64,000 nucleotides of DNA from Symsagittifera roscoffensis (GCF_963678635.1 NC_087070.1:16621840-16685839); one strand, 5' to 3'. Shown: positions 17,201-28,841, counted from the first letter of the stretch. The notes: generated by a model not told the origin, from the sequence alone. A program made the numbers and translations.

Positions 17201-20200
17201 CATAATTGGTTTGTTACAACGAGCGAATTCTATCCTTTTGTACTTTATATGGCGTGTGGGGGGATGATTTTTATTAAAAAATTTCACAAATTGTGAGAAA
17301 AAAAATTTTCTTTCAATTTATTTCATTGAATTTTTTTTATGTTATTACTGCTCCATAAACCTTAAAAGGCAGTCGGAACAATCAGGGCTTCGCCCTGATA
17401 CGAGCAGTCTTGTTTAATTTAAAAAATGATAGCAGAATTTTACATTCTGTGAACCAAGTTGTCAACGGGAAAAAAGTCTGGTGCCCGAACCCGATTGCAA
17501 CACCCTTGCTCATCGCAAGAGTATAAAAATCAACCATACCTATTAGAGAAGCTGTGTTCTTCCTCCCCAAGATCCGATAACTCAGCATTAGGATTCGAAT
17601 CAAAGCAAAAAGATGAGTGATTTGCGTTTAATGTTGATTTCGACATCAAAAGAACGGAATATGAAAGAGCCACTTTATACCATAATATATGGGTTATCTA
17701 TATATTGGTTGTTGGTTGGTCGCCCTCAAGCTGAATTAAATCACGAAGATAAAATTCAATTTGTTCGCTTAATGTTTTCGATCTATGTAAACATTATTTT
17801 CATTAGCTCTCTTACATTGAACTTGATTTAGTTTCATTTGCAGCGATCGTTATATTACTTTTTGCAAATGCAACATTAATAGAAAAACAATTGCAACGGC
17901 TAATAAAAACCGCATTAGTGATTCGCAAAAAGAATCTAAAAAGCATATATTGAATTCGTAAAATAATGAAAAAAAAAAAACTAAAATTAGAACAATGCAC
18001 ATTAGCCTTGCAGCACTTGCATTACGAAAAAAAAGCACGAGGAACACTTAAAGCGAACTCTGGAAAAACAACATCTCCCGAAAAAAGAAATACCAAATTA
18101 ATGAATAACCACCCCATTCCTTGAAAAATGTTGATTCCTCATTGCCACAAAACATCGTTATTTCTAATAAGGTTTTGAATTATATTCATAGATGCCAAGC
18201 TGTATTTCGAAAGCACTATCAACAACCAGGGTGAAAAAATACCATAAAAGGACAAAAGCATAGCCAGCAGACTGTTTGAAAAGTGTCTGCTGGCTGAGTC
18301 AATGAACGCAAAAAAAGTACTGACTTGTTTTTTGAAAAAATCTCCTTCCAAAATTCAAAGAAAAAAATAGATGCCCTTAAAACAAACCCAATAATTAACC
18401 CAATTTGAGAAAACAGGATCAATAAGTAAAATTTATGATACGCTAGAAACCTGAAAACTATCATCCATTTTCGAAACTAGAAGTCAATCACGTTTTTCAT
18501 GGCCTTTACACTTTCGCTGATCAACAGTGGAGTTTGCCTTCTTTTGAACAAAAGAAATGAACTGAACTTAAAAAGAAATCAAAAGTCAAACCGCGAAAAA
18601 GTATATTAGCCTGAACAAATTTAAAGACTTTTCCTACAAAAAAATCATCGCGACTCCGTTAAAACTTATTGCATTTTTTCCGTTAGTATCATTTTGTATT
18701 GTTAATAATACAAAATCATACATGTATATTATTAACAATTTTAGCAGTAAAAACTTTTGAACTTTTTAGCTTCCTTTCCCCCGCATACTGTAATACTTCA
18801 AGCTCAAAGAAAACTAAAGTTTAGGCCGCAATCAATTATAAATATTATATAACGAAAAGAATAATGACACGAAATTAAAAGAAGCGCCAACATTCGAAAT
18901 TATCCCTATAAAAATTTGACTTAATATCTGAATGAATACCCAATTGCTTAAAAATTTATAACTTGCCGCAAGTAAGATTTAAAAAATGGCCAAAAACGAA
19001 AAAGGTGAATCGTCCAAATTTTTGGCCCCAAAAACTTTAGTGTTATTTGAAAAAATGTACATGCAGCTACCTAATGTAGGAGTGAGCATTGTGGCAATTC
19101 CAATGCACTTATTGCAGCTGCAATTGCAGCTTAGAATGAGTTTAAGTATTAACATACTGTTTATACATTTTCTAATGGAAAAAGTCTAGCACTTGGTTCA
19201 ACTCTTGTTAATCGCAAGTTTGTAAAAAAGATAAAATTACGACACTGAAAAGTCTTACCCTTCATCTCTAGTCAAGGTCTTCCCGTTTATTTCATTCACT
19301 CCTACATGCAAACTGTTACTCTCGCCCGCACTTCTTTTTCCAACTTTTGACCTCGGTTGATCATCTGTCTTCATTGATACGCCAGATCCATTCGAGAGTA
19401 TTTTCACCCTGTCATCTGATTCAATCTCAATTAAGGGCACTTTGACAGCTGTAACTTCCGGTTGCAAAATTGTTGGTGACTTCACACTTCCCGCTCGTGT
19501 CTCAGATCCACGCAGGTTCGTTGACTCGGCTGCAGAACTGTTCTCGGATTCAATCGCGCTGTTATCTCCATTTTCATTATCGTCAGAATCTCGCGCTGCG
19601 ACAGGTTGTTGAAATTTGCGACCTATGAGTGAGAATAAATATTTTCCACAAATGTGAAGCTTCACTTCGCAATCGAGCAAAAACAGTAAAAAGGGCTCTA
19701 AAAACGGAGAAAAAAATTTGAGAAAATCTATGAGCTATAAAAATCTAATTACAAAAGCAAAGCAGCAGTTCGCACCAATTGATATACATCACAAATATTG
19801 CAGCAAGCTGGCCGACAGAAAAACTAAGCGAAAGCCAAAAAGCCTTAAAACTGCTTGAAAAATTTCATACAATTGTTTAAATTAATCAGATAATTGCTCG
19901 GAAATTGCCAGTTTTGAAGTAGCATTGAAGCAAAAATTTACACAGAAGGGAAGCTGCGCTTAGCAAACACAGGAATTGCCTCTAAAATGTGTGAAATTAC
20001 AAAAAAAAAAATGCAAAAGCTGTGAAAATTAAAAATTTTTGCACCCACAACCTGTAGATTAAAGTTTTCACAGCCTGGCATCAGCGCCATTTGCTCCGGT
20101 GTTTTGCAAAACACTAGCCACAAACAAGGCGGATAAACCTATTTAATTGCCACTGCTTTTGCTATCCAGTAAAAGAGCCTATAAAATGAGAACTACTTCG

Positions 20201-22996
20201 TGCTAGTTACATTACAAAAAAAAACACTCGTATTATAACACAAGAATCGCAATTCACATGCATCGGCAACTAAGCCGACAACATTTGGGTAGACGCTCGT
20301 TGTCATAAAAACTCAGCTTCAAAAATTTAGTTTATTTACAGCTTAAAAATTTTGAAACTTAAAGCTTCAGGTCACCTAGAAGCACAAACAACCAAACGCA
20401 TAAAACATATCTTCATCTTTCAAACGACACAATATGAGGAGGCTAATCTATGGTAACATGAGTGGAAATCGCTAAAGCACAACAAACCTTTTGAGCAAAA
20501 AACGATACAAAGTATGAGATAGTAAAAATACAAGCATAAAAAAACGACACAAAAGCGAAGCTGAACTTTGCAAACACCAGCGACAAAATAGCTTTCATAA
20601 GATACAAATGAGAAAAAGGCGCAGAAAACAAAAATATTAATGAGTTTCGAAAAAATGAATGCCCTCTATACGGGTATCGTACCTCACCCTCGAACATACA
20701 ACTCGGCTGCCCCTACACAACTGGGCCACCCCTGTTTTGCTCCGAAATGTGACAAGATCCGATTTGCTAGTTTGATTGGAACAAAAATTGGATCCGTATT
20801 CTAACAAAATGGCCGAAAATTGCATGCGTAAATAAATATGTATTTATAATGGAAACATGCTTAAAACATGACTATGAAAAGTAACACACAGACGCAAAGC
20901 TGCGCTTGGCAAACACAAGCTACAAAAACGCAAGAAGCATCTTTAAAATGGACAAAAAAGAAAACGAAGAAACTAATGAACGTTTTCCAGTTTACTGCCC
21001 TACACAATTATGCCACTGACGCTTATAAAAACCAAAGACAAGCGATGAAGCGGCAAATGGGTGCTTTAAAACGCACAAAAACACAAATTTTGCATGTAAT
21101 AATTTGGAACCTAATGACCTTAAGGCAAACAACCAACTTAGCATGCTATAAATTGGAAAGTATAAAGCCATGTGTAAAAAATATCTATTTCGAAAATTTC
21201 GCGAAATATATTGAGTTGGAAAGTTTCTGAAAAGAAGTTTTTTAATCAATTGCTGAATGAAATAAATAGCTTTCTTCGGTTTATTTAATGAATTAAAATC
21301 GCATCATCTGTGTTAATTTTTAGTTATCGCATATCAAAACACATGCTATTAAGTACCACCAAAAATAGAACTAATTTTTGTGACTTAGGTTGGAAAAAAG
21401 TAGCATGTACTATCACACTGCGCTCCGCGTGTTTACAAATATCGAAGTCCACATGATTCAAACCCGGTCTTTCAGATTAAGAGCCTCCCGCTTTCATCAC
21501 TTCAGCTCGCTTGTTTAATAAACTATGCTGTTAAATTGTTTCATAAATACAGGATTTTGAAATAAAAATTAGGCTGAGCAGACAAAAACTAGGTAATTAC
21601 AAACCGTAGTTGCGATTGAGTTCCTTCCATAAGACTTCCTCTTTTCCGTGTTCAAAGTACATCGAGTCCTTCTGGAAGCACTGGAAATAGTAGTTGATCA
21701 GTGCTAGACTCTTGTCTCGGCTGGTGAACGATGCAAACACTGTACTGGTTCTGTCCTTCTTTGCCACTAGAATCGCAGTAGGGAAAAGAACCATCACTTG
21801 ATGCTTCTTAAGCACCTCAATTTCGGAGAAGCTTATGAACATGAGGAGACGACGACGGATGAACGAATTGAAGAAAAGTCCTTGAGAAGTGACGTATAAC
21901 TTGCCTTAAAACATACAATTTTGACTTCATGTAGATACTGAAAAACCACAAATTTTTTGCGTGTTTTTAAATAACTTCAGGCATATTCAAAAAAATTTCG
22001 TTTTTTATTTTTTTGATTTGTCATTCATATTCGCTATATCAGTTTAATCCTACAATTTTTTTTTAAATCACCTTGTTCAAGTAATCCTGGGTCTGTCTGT
22101 AGTGCACATCCATAATTGGTCAACAATATTCCACAATTTCCGAACTCACTTGGAGGAAACAGTTTTTCAAAGTCATCAACAACTTTTTGATAAGAAGGTG
22201 CAAAAATATTGGAGAATATTCCAGATGATCTCCCTGGACCGGGCGCGGTTGAGTTTTTCCTTTGATCTGTTTTTCGTCTACTAGATCTCTGACTTGCAGT
22301 TAACGCAGAACTACTTGATCTATAAAAAGAAGTCCCTTACTTCATTTTTCAAAACTCGAATCATTTATCACTAGAAACTAAAACTAACTGTAACTCTGAG
22401 GCGAGCGCTACATCAGTTGACAGCTTAGTACTGGAACGCCGTTGAGAAACGCCAGGATTGTTTCCCAGAGGTGAATTACTGCTGACGTCCAGTGAAACGT
22501 CTGTCAAATAAGAACTTTCGCGTCGTGATTTTTGATCAGAAGACACTATACTACTCGAAGTCTTTTCACTCGCATTTGAATATTCTTCGGGTGAACTAGG
22601 AGGGAACTTGGATTGCAATGTCTCGGTTCCAGAAGTAGTGGCGCTGGTTGATCGAGTTAGTTTATTTTGCTCTTCAGCTTCACTCACATTATCATGTGGC
22701 TTCAGCGACCCATAACTCATGTGACCTGTAGATCTTTCAGCAGTTTCTCCTTCATTTGACTTCGACATAATTTGTAAATTTGAACTGCAACTGTTGTTTT
22801 CAGTTCCAGAATTTAATTTTATCCCTGAGTCATTGCTAGTTGCAATTTCAGATGGTGACCTGAGACTGCGATGATCTTGTTTGGAGTCAATTATAGGAGA
22901 TTGATCTGAATTTGTTCCACTCGACAACGTTCCGACAGCATCGGTGTTTTCTTTCGTGCTGTTATCAGAACTATTAGCTAATTTCGAATTTGTCAT
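14035..22996 (-). CDS. GRAMD1: GRAMD1/Aster-like sterol transfer protein gene, partial (six exons)
   Basis: Exons on the minus strand: 22389-22996, 22072-22319, 21605-21904, 19259-19622, 15073-15352 and 14035-14229. All five junctions keep phase. The product has a Ser-rich N-terminus, a GRAM domain (starting FAPSYQKVVDDFEKLF and running through FISFSEIEVLKKHQVM), an acidic linker and the first half of a VASt/Aster domain (DNIYYISVDSAFNMLFEKS; RELTYLMPTNSSVPMAP). In animals GRAM-VASt proteins are ER-anchored and move cholesterol from the plasma membrane at contact sites. The second half of VASt and the membrane anchor are not found; they should lie at lower coordinates, beyond the Ty3/gypsy element or outside the window, or be lost. 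The paralogue cannot be assigned. Confidence 0.85.
15073..15352 (-). CDS. GRAMD1: GRAMD1-like exon 5: start of VASt/Aster domain, possible GC donor
   Basis: Acceptor GTTTCAG at 15353-15359, phase 2. It encodes an acidic stretch (MAMEEDEDDE) and the VASt opening LDNIYYISVDSAFNMLFEKS. The frame joins exon 6 only if the donor is GCTAGT at 15072, a GC-AG intron. The nearby GTAAAT donor at 15068 gives phase 1 and would not join exon 6. With the GC donor the spacing from SDFYHE to the conserved Trp of exon 6 equals that of vertebrate GRAMD1, from memory of the family. Confidence 0.75.
15478..16275. repeat. Diverged tandem duplication (about 400-bp unit) in GRAMD1-like intron
   Basis: Two successive units, about 15478-15830 and 15840-16275, share in order the strings TTTTTGG, CCATTTCCATTATCGGAAAG (first unit CCATAATCGG), TTATCTTGAACAAA, GAGCCCTC, GTATCTTCATTTTC and GCAACACCTGCGATAC. 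Each ends with the short SINE-like core found elsewhere in the gene. Confidence 0.7.
16891..17413 (+). mobile_element. HINE-type (Helitron-like non-autonomous) element, copy 1
   Basis: About 520 bp beginning TGTTCCGACTTTCGATACGA and ending near GAGCAGTCTTGT. It has subterminal inverted repeats GTTCCGACT / AGTCGGAAC, a 5' hairpin (CTTTCG-ATA-CGAAAG) and a 3' hairpin (CAGGGC-TTC-GCCCTG) close to the end, between T-rich flanks. This is the layout known for Helentron-associated elements. The interior carries GACAATTAACGCGCGATATA and no ORF. Confidence 0.7.
19259..19622 (-). CDS. GRAMD1: GRAMD1-like exon 4: acidic linker
   Basis: Acceptor CTCATAG, donor GTAAGA (phase 2). It encodes a low-complexity acidic/Ser linker (DSDDNENGDNSAIESENSSA) between GRAM and VASt, as expected for the family. 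It is placed by phase agreement on both sides rather than by conserved motif. Confidence 0.7.
21425..21515 (-). other. tRNA-Lys-like sequence (SINE head or tRNA pseudogene)
   Basis: Read on the minus strand it has a box-A-like GAGCTGAAGTGATGAAAGC, an anticodon-loop-like CTCTTAATC (CTT, Lys) and a box-B-like GGGTTTGAATC in the right order and spacing. The anticodon and T stems pair poorly, so it is not an intact tRNA. Confidence 0.4.
21605..21904 (-). CDS. GRAMD1: GRAMD1-like exon 3: core of GRAM domain
   Basis: After acceptor TTTTAAG it encodes GKLYVTSQGLFFNSF, FISFSEIEVLKKHQVM and FASFTSRDKSLALINYYFQC, the strands and final helix of the GRAM fold. The donor is GTTTGT, phase 1. It is joined to exon 4 by an intron of about 2 kb full of small repeats. 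Confidence 0.9.
22072..22319 (-). CDS. GRAMD1: GRAMD1-like exon 2: start of GRAM domain
   Basis: The acceptor TTTTTATAG ends at 22320. The exon continues in phase and encodes the family signature SNIFAPSYQKVVDDFEKLFP, then NYGCALQTDPGLLEQ. The donor is GTGATT at 22071, phase 1. Confidence 0.85.
22389..22996 (-). CDS. GRAMD1: GRAMD1-like exon 1: Ser-rich N-terminal region
   Basis: Starts at ATG 22996 and reads about 202 codons of Ser/Thr/Asn/Glu-rich, probably disordered and phosphorylated sequence. It ends at a GTTAGT donor (22388-22383) in phase 2. A TTTAG lies a few bases before the ATG, so a 5'UTR intron could exist upstream. The following intron is only 69 bp. Confidence 0.7.
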
Positions 22997-23819
22997 TTTC
23001 GCTAAATTTATTGGGTTGAAAAAAGCGAGGGATTGTCCTAGAAAGCAAAGTATCTAAAGAAAACGGACAACCAAAATGTAAATAAGAACTGAGAACTTTA
23101 GCCTGATCAAACATTACATTTCTGTTGCAACTTTCGTCACAAGACTAGTAAAATAATTGACTTTCCTGCCAAAGTAACGAGCAATAAAGGACTGGAACTT
23201 CTATGAGCGCAGAGAAGCTGGACTTCAATTCTTTCGTCTCAATCGCGGCTGATATCACTAGAAGCATTTAATACTTTTATCTGTTCTGAAAAAAATGAAA
23301 ACAAACTTGGCGTAGTAACATATCATAACAAAACAGACAAAAAACTTTATAAGATCAAAAAGGTCCCCTTTTGTAATTTAGTTTTTTTTTATTAAAATCG
23401 ACCCTCTTCGTTTATAGGACAGATAGAATTGTCTGTTGGATGTATTTTTAAGATTTTTGCACCCCCTAAGGCAGAGGATTGCACTCCTCAGAAGTGCAAA
23501 GTTTATTTTTGTTCTTATAAAGTTTATTGTGTCCGAGTATGATTCGTTCCGTTTCTCGCTTAGTTTCTCTGCTAGTTCAAAAGTATCATAGTAACCGAGG
23601 TTACAGTCAGTAGTCCCTTCATCATGTAATCCAGTCAAAATCCTTGGAATTTTCTAGATATGGAAGTGATAATGATAAAAGAAGATGACAAGTGTTTAAG
23701 TCCTTTTCAATTAAAATCGATACGGGTTACGTTTCTTCAATAAGAACACGCAACTCGACACGAGATAATATAATATACAAGTGTTACAAACAAAAAATTT
23801 CGTCGAAAGTTATTTTGTT
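22997..23819. other. Upstream flank of the GRAMD1-like gene, no gene recognised
   Basis: AT-rich DNA with a short minus-strand frame at 23378-23638 that resembles no family known to me. The promoter and any 5'UTR exon of the GRAMD1-like gene should lie here but were not identified. Confidence 0.3.
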
Positions 23820-25430
23820 AATTATTGTTCCGAGTAGTCTGCTAGTTTCCGGATGGTTTTTGTAGAGCCTGGAGCTGCTCCTCGAGTACACGCAAAAATT
23901 AGTGGAACAAAGCTTCTGTGTTCCACATCCAGAACTCTTTGTTGGTATTTAAATGTTTTGACACTCGGGACATTTGTAGGCGTCAGATATAGTTTTGGGG
24001 CAGGATTTAGCAAGGGGGTTGAAAACTTTTAATCCCCAGAGTCCATTCGCCTTGATGTCAAGTCGAGCGTCATCTTCAGTAGTGGTTGATTTGTTGTGAA
24101 AGCTTTCGCCTTCCAACGATTGAAGCTTCGGCTCTATTTCAACATCATGGCATACTTCGTCCAGGAGTGTCGCAAAGGTATCGCGAACATCACTGTCTTA
24201 GATGAATGTATCCACCTTTGGGACAGTGTAGAGAGTGGGTCAGTGTGAACGGTTGTCCACATGGGCATGTATGTGGGGTGTTTGGTCGTTCCCATCCATA
24301 TCTCAGATATAATCCATCTTTAAACTCTGATTTGTTGAGGGAAAACTTTTTTCTTTTTAAATGTAGCAAGCTTAACCAATTCGATGCTCCTTTCTGTGAC
24401 GCTAGATTTGTCAGTTTTTTTTCTGATGAGCAATTTTTTATATTTTTAGCCTCTTTTGAGAATGTGCTGTTTTGTGCTCTCAGTTTGATGCTTCTATTTA
24501 TCAGAGTTTGTTCCGTTTCAGCTATTTCTGGATCACTGTTTTCTATCGGATCACAAATGGCTTGTGACCACTGATAATTTCTGGAAAAGTCCGTGTTACT
24601 GAGGAGGTCTAATCCTCCCATTCTTAGTGGTAAGGCAAAAATGTTGCGATCTTCATCGGTTATATGGTTTTTACCAGTAATACTAGGAAGTAGCTGATGT
24701 CTTACACTTTTCTCAATTTCATCCATTTTCTTAAATGCTTCCGGAGTTGTTCTGGTTAGAAAGCTTAATTTGTTTTGAACTCTCTTTGTGTAGCAGGAGT
24801 ACGCATTTTGTGGTGATGCTGTCTTTTCAATTTCGCTTTCCATGTATTTATCGCATACTGATGGTGTTCCTATAACCGATCCAAGGACTCTAAAACCCTC
24901 TACCATTGTAATATGTGCCTTCGAATACTTTTATGGCGCTGTCACGACGGTTTTCTTTTTCTATGAGTTGACACTTGGAAGGCTTCACATTGTATCCGAA
25001 AGCCTTTCCGTGCACATCCAGGCTGTCCAGTATTGCGCGGAGACTCTTACGATCACCTGCAGCGCTCCCATCATCTGTGTTCCATTTTTGGCTTCGCATC
25101 TGCGTGACATTTGGTTTTTGCAGAAGTTCAATCAGTGGGATTGTCCCAATTCCGTACATAGCCATTGCGAGGGGATCACCTTGCGTTGTGCCTTCGGTAG
25201 ATGTCAAAACCGCGTTATTGACGACATATAGATTTGAGGGATGTTTATATGAGTTGGGCAGCGCATGATGTAGCGCCGGATGAAGGATTTCTACATTTTA
25301 GAGCAAGTTGCAAGTTCTCTATTGAGCGAATTGAAGGCATTTTCTGCATCAATAAGTAGTATGGCGTCCGTTTCTGGTTTCTCAATTTTTTTCCTCAAGC
25401 TGTGGATTGCATATTCGATTCCACATTCTG
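23820..25430 (-). pseudogene. Reverse-transcriptase retroelement fragment with nuclease-like C-terminus, frameshifted
   Basis: Minus-strand pieces in family order: RT motif A (ILLIDAENAFNSLNRE, near 25340); EGTTQGDPLAMAMYGIGT (about 25170); the catalytic box WNTDDGSAAGD, where YADD has become NTDD but both Asp remain; FGYNVKPSKCQL; then the conserved C-terminal FKDGLYLRYGWERPNTP with a CPCGQPF...H...C finger; and VEHRSFVPLIFACTRGA near the end. This matches a widespread invertebrate RT family (from memory) whose C-terminus may be a restriction-like nuclease. A 1-nt shift near 24195 and others near 24000 and 25260 break the frame, and the 5' part is missing. Confidence 0.75.
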
Positions 25431-25740
25431 ACCTAAGCAGAGTTAGAAATCTCTAGAAATTGCAGCAGATTTAACTTTATCTACACCCCAAAATTCACAG
25501 CCATGCAAAATTGTCACATTATCGCTAAACAGCAATCAAAATCTGCATACACCTGCACCCTGAATTTCCGTTTTGTAAGCTATCATTAAAATTTCTTTTT
25601 TTTTGCCCATTCTGAAAATTGTCATGCAGCATATTGATTTATATAGTAGATATAGTATACTAATAACAATAATTCTTCATTAAAATTTCTTTTACGTGCC
25701 CCCAGATTTCATCTGAGTTCACACTCAAGCACCTTTTTCT
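25431..25740. other. AT-rich spacer, nothing recognised
   Basis: Separates the RT fragment from the GC-richer block. The sharp composition change on its right side suggests the two are different insertions. Confidence 0.4.
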
Positions 25741-25785
25741 TTTATTCCCGCTCACGACTCAAGAACCAATCCCTGAACACCTTCT

Positions 25786-26079
25786 TCAGTTTGTGCCCCT
25801 TGTATTCGAGGTACTGGGTCCTGACACACTCGAAATCGTTATTTGCCTTGCCAGTTCCTCTTTGTCATCGGAACTGATTACGATCTCTTCCCATGCCTTC
25901 AGATGTTTGTAGGCTCGCATCCAATCCTTTTGTTCTTGAAGCCTTTTCGCCTGATTCGGCAGACCCTTCACGTTAGATTTCCTATTCAAGGAAAAAGAAT
26001 TGTGCAAGCTCAGGCTCACCTTCTTCGCCAAGTGCTCCTCCAATATCAATTCCCTCGCTTTGGTGTTATCTCGAGACAC
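25786..26079 (-). pseudogene. Unidentified ORF segment, 97 codons
   Basis: Lys/Glu-rich sequence with probable helices (LILEEHLAKKVSLSLHNS; AKRLQEQKDWMRAYKHLKAW). It is the last segment of the block in reading direction. Possibly the C-terminal part of the protein started by the segment at 26224-26607, but the join is not established. Confidence 0.4.
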
Positions 26080-26223
26080 TCTACCAACTCTTTTTCAACC
26101 CGTGGTTATCGCATTACGATGAGTTAGCAATGGTCTCTTGAAGGCCTCGGGCTCGATCTCGGCCAGGAACTGTCGATATTCTTTCTGATGCTTCTTCATA
26201 TTATTCTTCGTCACCGTATACAG

Positions 26224-26607
26224 TCACGACATCAGCGTCGCTCGAAACCACGAAAAGAATCTCAGGCGACTCCACACGTGCCTCACTTTTTTGGGCACAG
26301 CGACTACTTTACACGCAGTCTCGAACAACTCAAGCCTCCGGCTGTAGTCAATGGGATGTATTGACTCCACTGTTAGTGCTCTTGACTCTCGATATTTCGT
26401 CACGTTCTCCTCGATCCATCGCAATGCCAGCATCGTGCTCACCACAAAAAGAGTGACCTTCTGCTGGTGACTGGGTAGCCCTATTGACCGGATTCCATCC
26501 ACGTCCCATATCAAGCAGAGGTTCGATGGTCCAGGTACCAAACTGTCTGTGTCAGACGATGGCATGGACATTCCGCGTGTGTCAGGTTGATGCTCCAGAG
26601 GTTGCAT
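26224..26607 (-). pseudogene. Unidentified ORF segment, 127 codons
   Basis: Mixed sequence with LCLIWDVDGIRSIGLPSHQ and a basic aromatic end (HVWSRLRFFSWFRATL). No domain recognised. It reads in the direction of its neighbours and overlaps no competing protein-like frame. Confidence 0.4.
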
Positions 26608-26974
26608 TCTCCCGAAGCTTCCAACAGAGGTTCAAACTCTATCATTTTCTCATGCGTCACATCGTTTTTTTCTATGGATGGGGCACTATTCATCGCTTTT
26701 CCAATTGTATTCTCTCTTTAAAAGTCAATCTTGTTCTCTTTTTCTAGAATCCAGAGCTCTTCCCCCCAGATATCACTCAAGTCCTCTCTTCGATCTCCAG
26801 GCACCGCTCCTAGTATCTTCCGCAACAATTTGTGAGAGTGGTGCGACATTCATGCCAATCGTACACACGTGGGCATCGAAAAAGCCTTGTCGATTAGCAC
26901 CCTCTGACTAGATGCTTCCACCATCGCCATGTGTAGTGGATAATGGCTTCCACACCGGTTGGCCATGACTGATC

Positions 26975-27223
26975 TCACCAGAGACTTCGCATTCGTGAGA
27001 AGACCTGTAGGCCTCGCTCACAGGAATCCCATCTCCGCCTCAAGACCGATCTTCCATCCTCATTCCATTCAGGATCATTTGCAACACTCCTGGCTAAGAC
27101 TCCACGCTTATCGCTGTCACCAAATGGTGTTCGGACTCCAGCATCTCTAGAGATTGTAAACTGCACATCCTCGAGAAAAATCCCAATGCCGTCGCTGCAT
27201 TTACAGTGATGCTCGCGTAACAC
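26975..27223 (-). pseudogene. Unidentified ORF segment, 82 codons
   Basis: Charged sequence containing VRTPFGDSDKRGVLARSVAN and a basic run (RSVLRRRWDSCERG). Cys and His are present but no zinc-finger spacing is clear. Probably one piece of a longer broken protein shared with neighbouring frames. Confidence 0.4.
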
Positions 27224-27432
27224 TATGCCACTATTTGCACCTCGCTCTTCTCCTTCTCCGTGATGTCACCGAACCAAGTGGTTAAATCCTCCCTCTGGAA
27301 CGATTGTATTCTGACACAGGACTGCCCATCACAAGAATGCTCTCCTCCTCCACATGCCAGGTCCAGACAGCTGCCCCGCTGCATCTTAGTTACTAGATTA
27401 TCCAGCTTGCTCGTTGCTCCCTCCGATTCCCC

Positions 27433-27669
27433 TTAAGGAGGTAGGATCAATTTGCGCACTATATTCAAATTCCCCAGATCTTCACCTTTCGCTGGCGAGA
27501 ATCTTACCCGTTCCGTAATTTTGTCGATCAGGCTCGCGTGGGGATGTGGGCACCAAGATGGTCTAAATAATTTCGAAATGGTCCCAAAATTCGTATACAA
27601 CACGTCTCTACTTCCTAGTCTTAGGTCGACCTTTTTGTCCGATCGCGGCACGCTGATAATTTCCGGCAT
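27433..27669 (-). pseudogene. Unidentified ORF segment, 78 codons
   Basis: Begins MPEIISVPRSDKKVDLRLGS and contains FGTISKLFRPSW and a basic/charged end (DKITERVRFSPAKGEDLG). No family recognised. It lies 57 nt after the segment ending at 27726. Confidence 0.45.
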
Positions 27670-27725
27670 CTTCTCAAGTAGCAGACCTAGGGTCGGTCTT
27701 TCTCCCTCCGTTGGGTCAATTTCAA

Positions 27726-28232
27726 TTATTTTCTCCGTTGTATGCTATCGCCATCACACCAGACACATTGATATTCTCCCCGTTTGAAGGGCCTTGAGTA
27801 ATCTTCTGCCAGAGCCAGGTTGTGATGCACATCGTGATCCTCGCCGAATTTCTTGTTGGAGAAACTCCGTATTTCATCAAGCTTTCCGTGGTTTTCTAGA
27901 GACTGCCTTGAGTCATCCCCCTTGGCGATCCCAGTACTCTGGTACACATTCAGGGTGACGGTGGCGACTCTCCTTTCCATCGTCTTACTTCCTATCGCTC
28001 TCTGGTGGCACGTCTGGACGGTGGCGTCAGACATTACTGACAAGATCCATCTCAAGAAGCAGGTGACATCTTTCCTCCTCGCTAGACTTAATCCCGAGTT
28101 ATCTCGAGCAATGTGTTGCACCAACATTTGGTACAGGCGCAAACCCTTATCGCCCAGTTTGAGTTTGTCAACGCCTCTAATGCCCATCCCGCCAGGCTCC
28201 ATGAAAACAGCAACAACTCCTGCTGTCCTCAA
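27726..28232 (-). pseudogene. Unidentified ORF segment, 168 codons
   Basis: Contains VAVFMEPGGMGIRGVDKLKL, LYQMLVQHIARDNSGLSLAR and a Cys-containing end (GEYQCVWCDGDS). The region just upstream (28233-28720) is partly duplicated in tandem, and the same protein-like frame continues into it with a frame change. No family recognised. Confidence 0.45.
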
Positions 28233-28700
28233 AAAGGATTCGCCATTAATGATGGTGCCGACGAGGATGCTCTCATCGCAATTTCAAAATACTCTAGCAG
28301 CAAGTTTTCCCAAGTTCGCCCCAGCTGGCTCTGCAACTCTAGCTTGTTAACTTCAGCCCTTTGTTGGGTGGCTCAATTCCAACGCTTCCCGGCGGCCCAA
28401 ATCCAATTCCAACGCTACACGCGGAAACACGTATCACCCAGTTTGAGTTTGTCATACGAAGTCAACGCCTCTAATGCCACTCCCGCCAGGCTCTATGAAA
28501 ACAGCAACTGTCCTGCTGTTCTGACAAAAAGATTCGCCATTAATGATGACGCCGACGAGGGTGCTCTCATCGCATCTTCAAAATACTCCAGCAGCAAGTT
28601 TTCCCAAGTTTGCCCCAGCTGGCTCTGCAACTCTAGCTTGTTATTTCAGCCCTATGTTGGATGGCCTAATTCCAACGCTTCCGGGATACTCCGCGATCAA
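28147..28700. repeat. Tandem duplication (about 285 bp x 2) inside the GC-richer block
   Basis: Copy 1 (about 28147-28430) and copy 2 (about 28433-28700) share CGCCATTAATGATG, GCTCTCATCGCA and GCAGCAAGTTTTCCCAAGTT, then CCCCAGCTGGCTCTGCAACT, with scattered substitutions and small indels. The copies differ in length, so the coding frame differs between them. Confidence 0.85.
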
Positions 28701-28841
28701 ATCCTTTCAGGCAATTCTCCAGTTCATTTGTGGTCTCCAGATTATCCACCAATGACGAGCGGTGTTCCTCGTCGCACCTCTCTCAAGAGGATCACTGGTC
28801 ACTTGCTTCCCAGTGTCCTGGCGTTGAGTCGAGATCCATTC

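Larger units (their letters stand above)
13319..18655. repeat. Dispersed repeat pair in GRAMD1-like introns
   Basis: The copy at 13319-13422 and the copy at 18543-18655 share GAACTGAACTTAAAAA, AAATCAAAA, TCAAAC and AAGACTTT...AAAAAATCATC in the same order. Both are probably fragments of one repeat family. Confidence 0.55.
13261..20930. repeat. SINE-like short core repeated at six or more intronic sites
   Basis: A core of the form GCGAAGCTGCGCTT-GCAA-CACC-GCGA followed by an A-run recurs at about 13261-13300, 15748-15795, 16200-16243, 19941-19980, 20545-20590 and 20887-20930, always on the plus strand, which is antisense to the gene. The core contains a near-palindrome (AAGCTGCGCTT). The A-rich tail suggests a retroposed element. 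Confidence 0.6.

Noticed and set aside
16889-17414. HINE-type repeat as LTR or TIR transposon
   Set aside because: Inverted repeats are set in from the ends, there is a 3' hairpin and no target duplication was seen.
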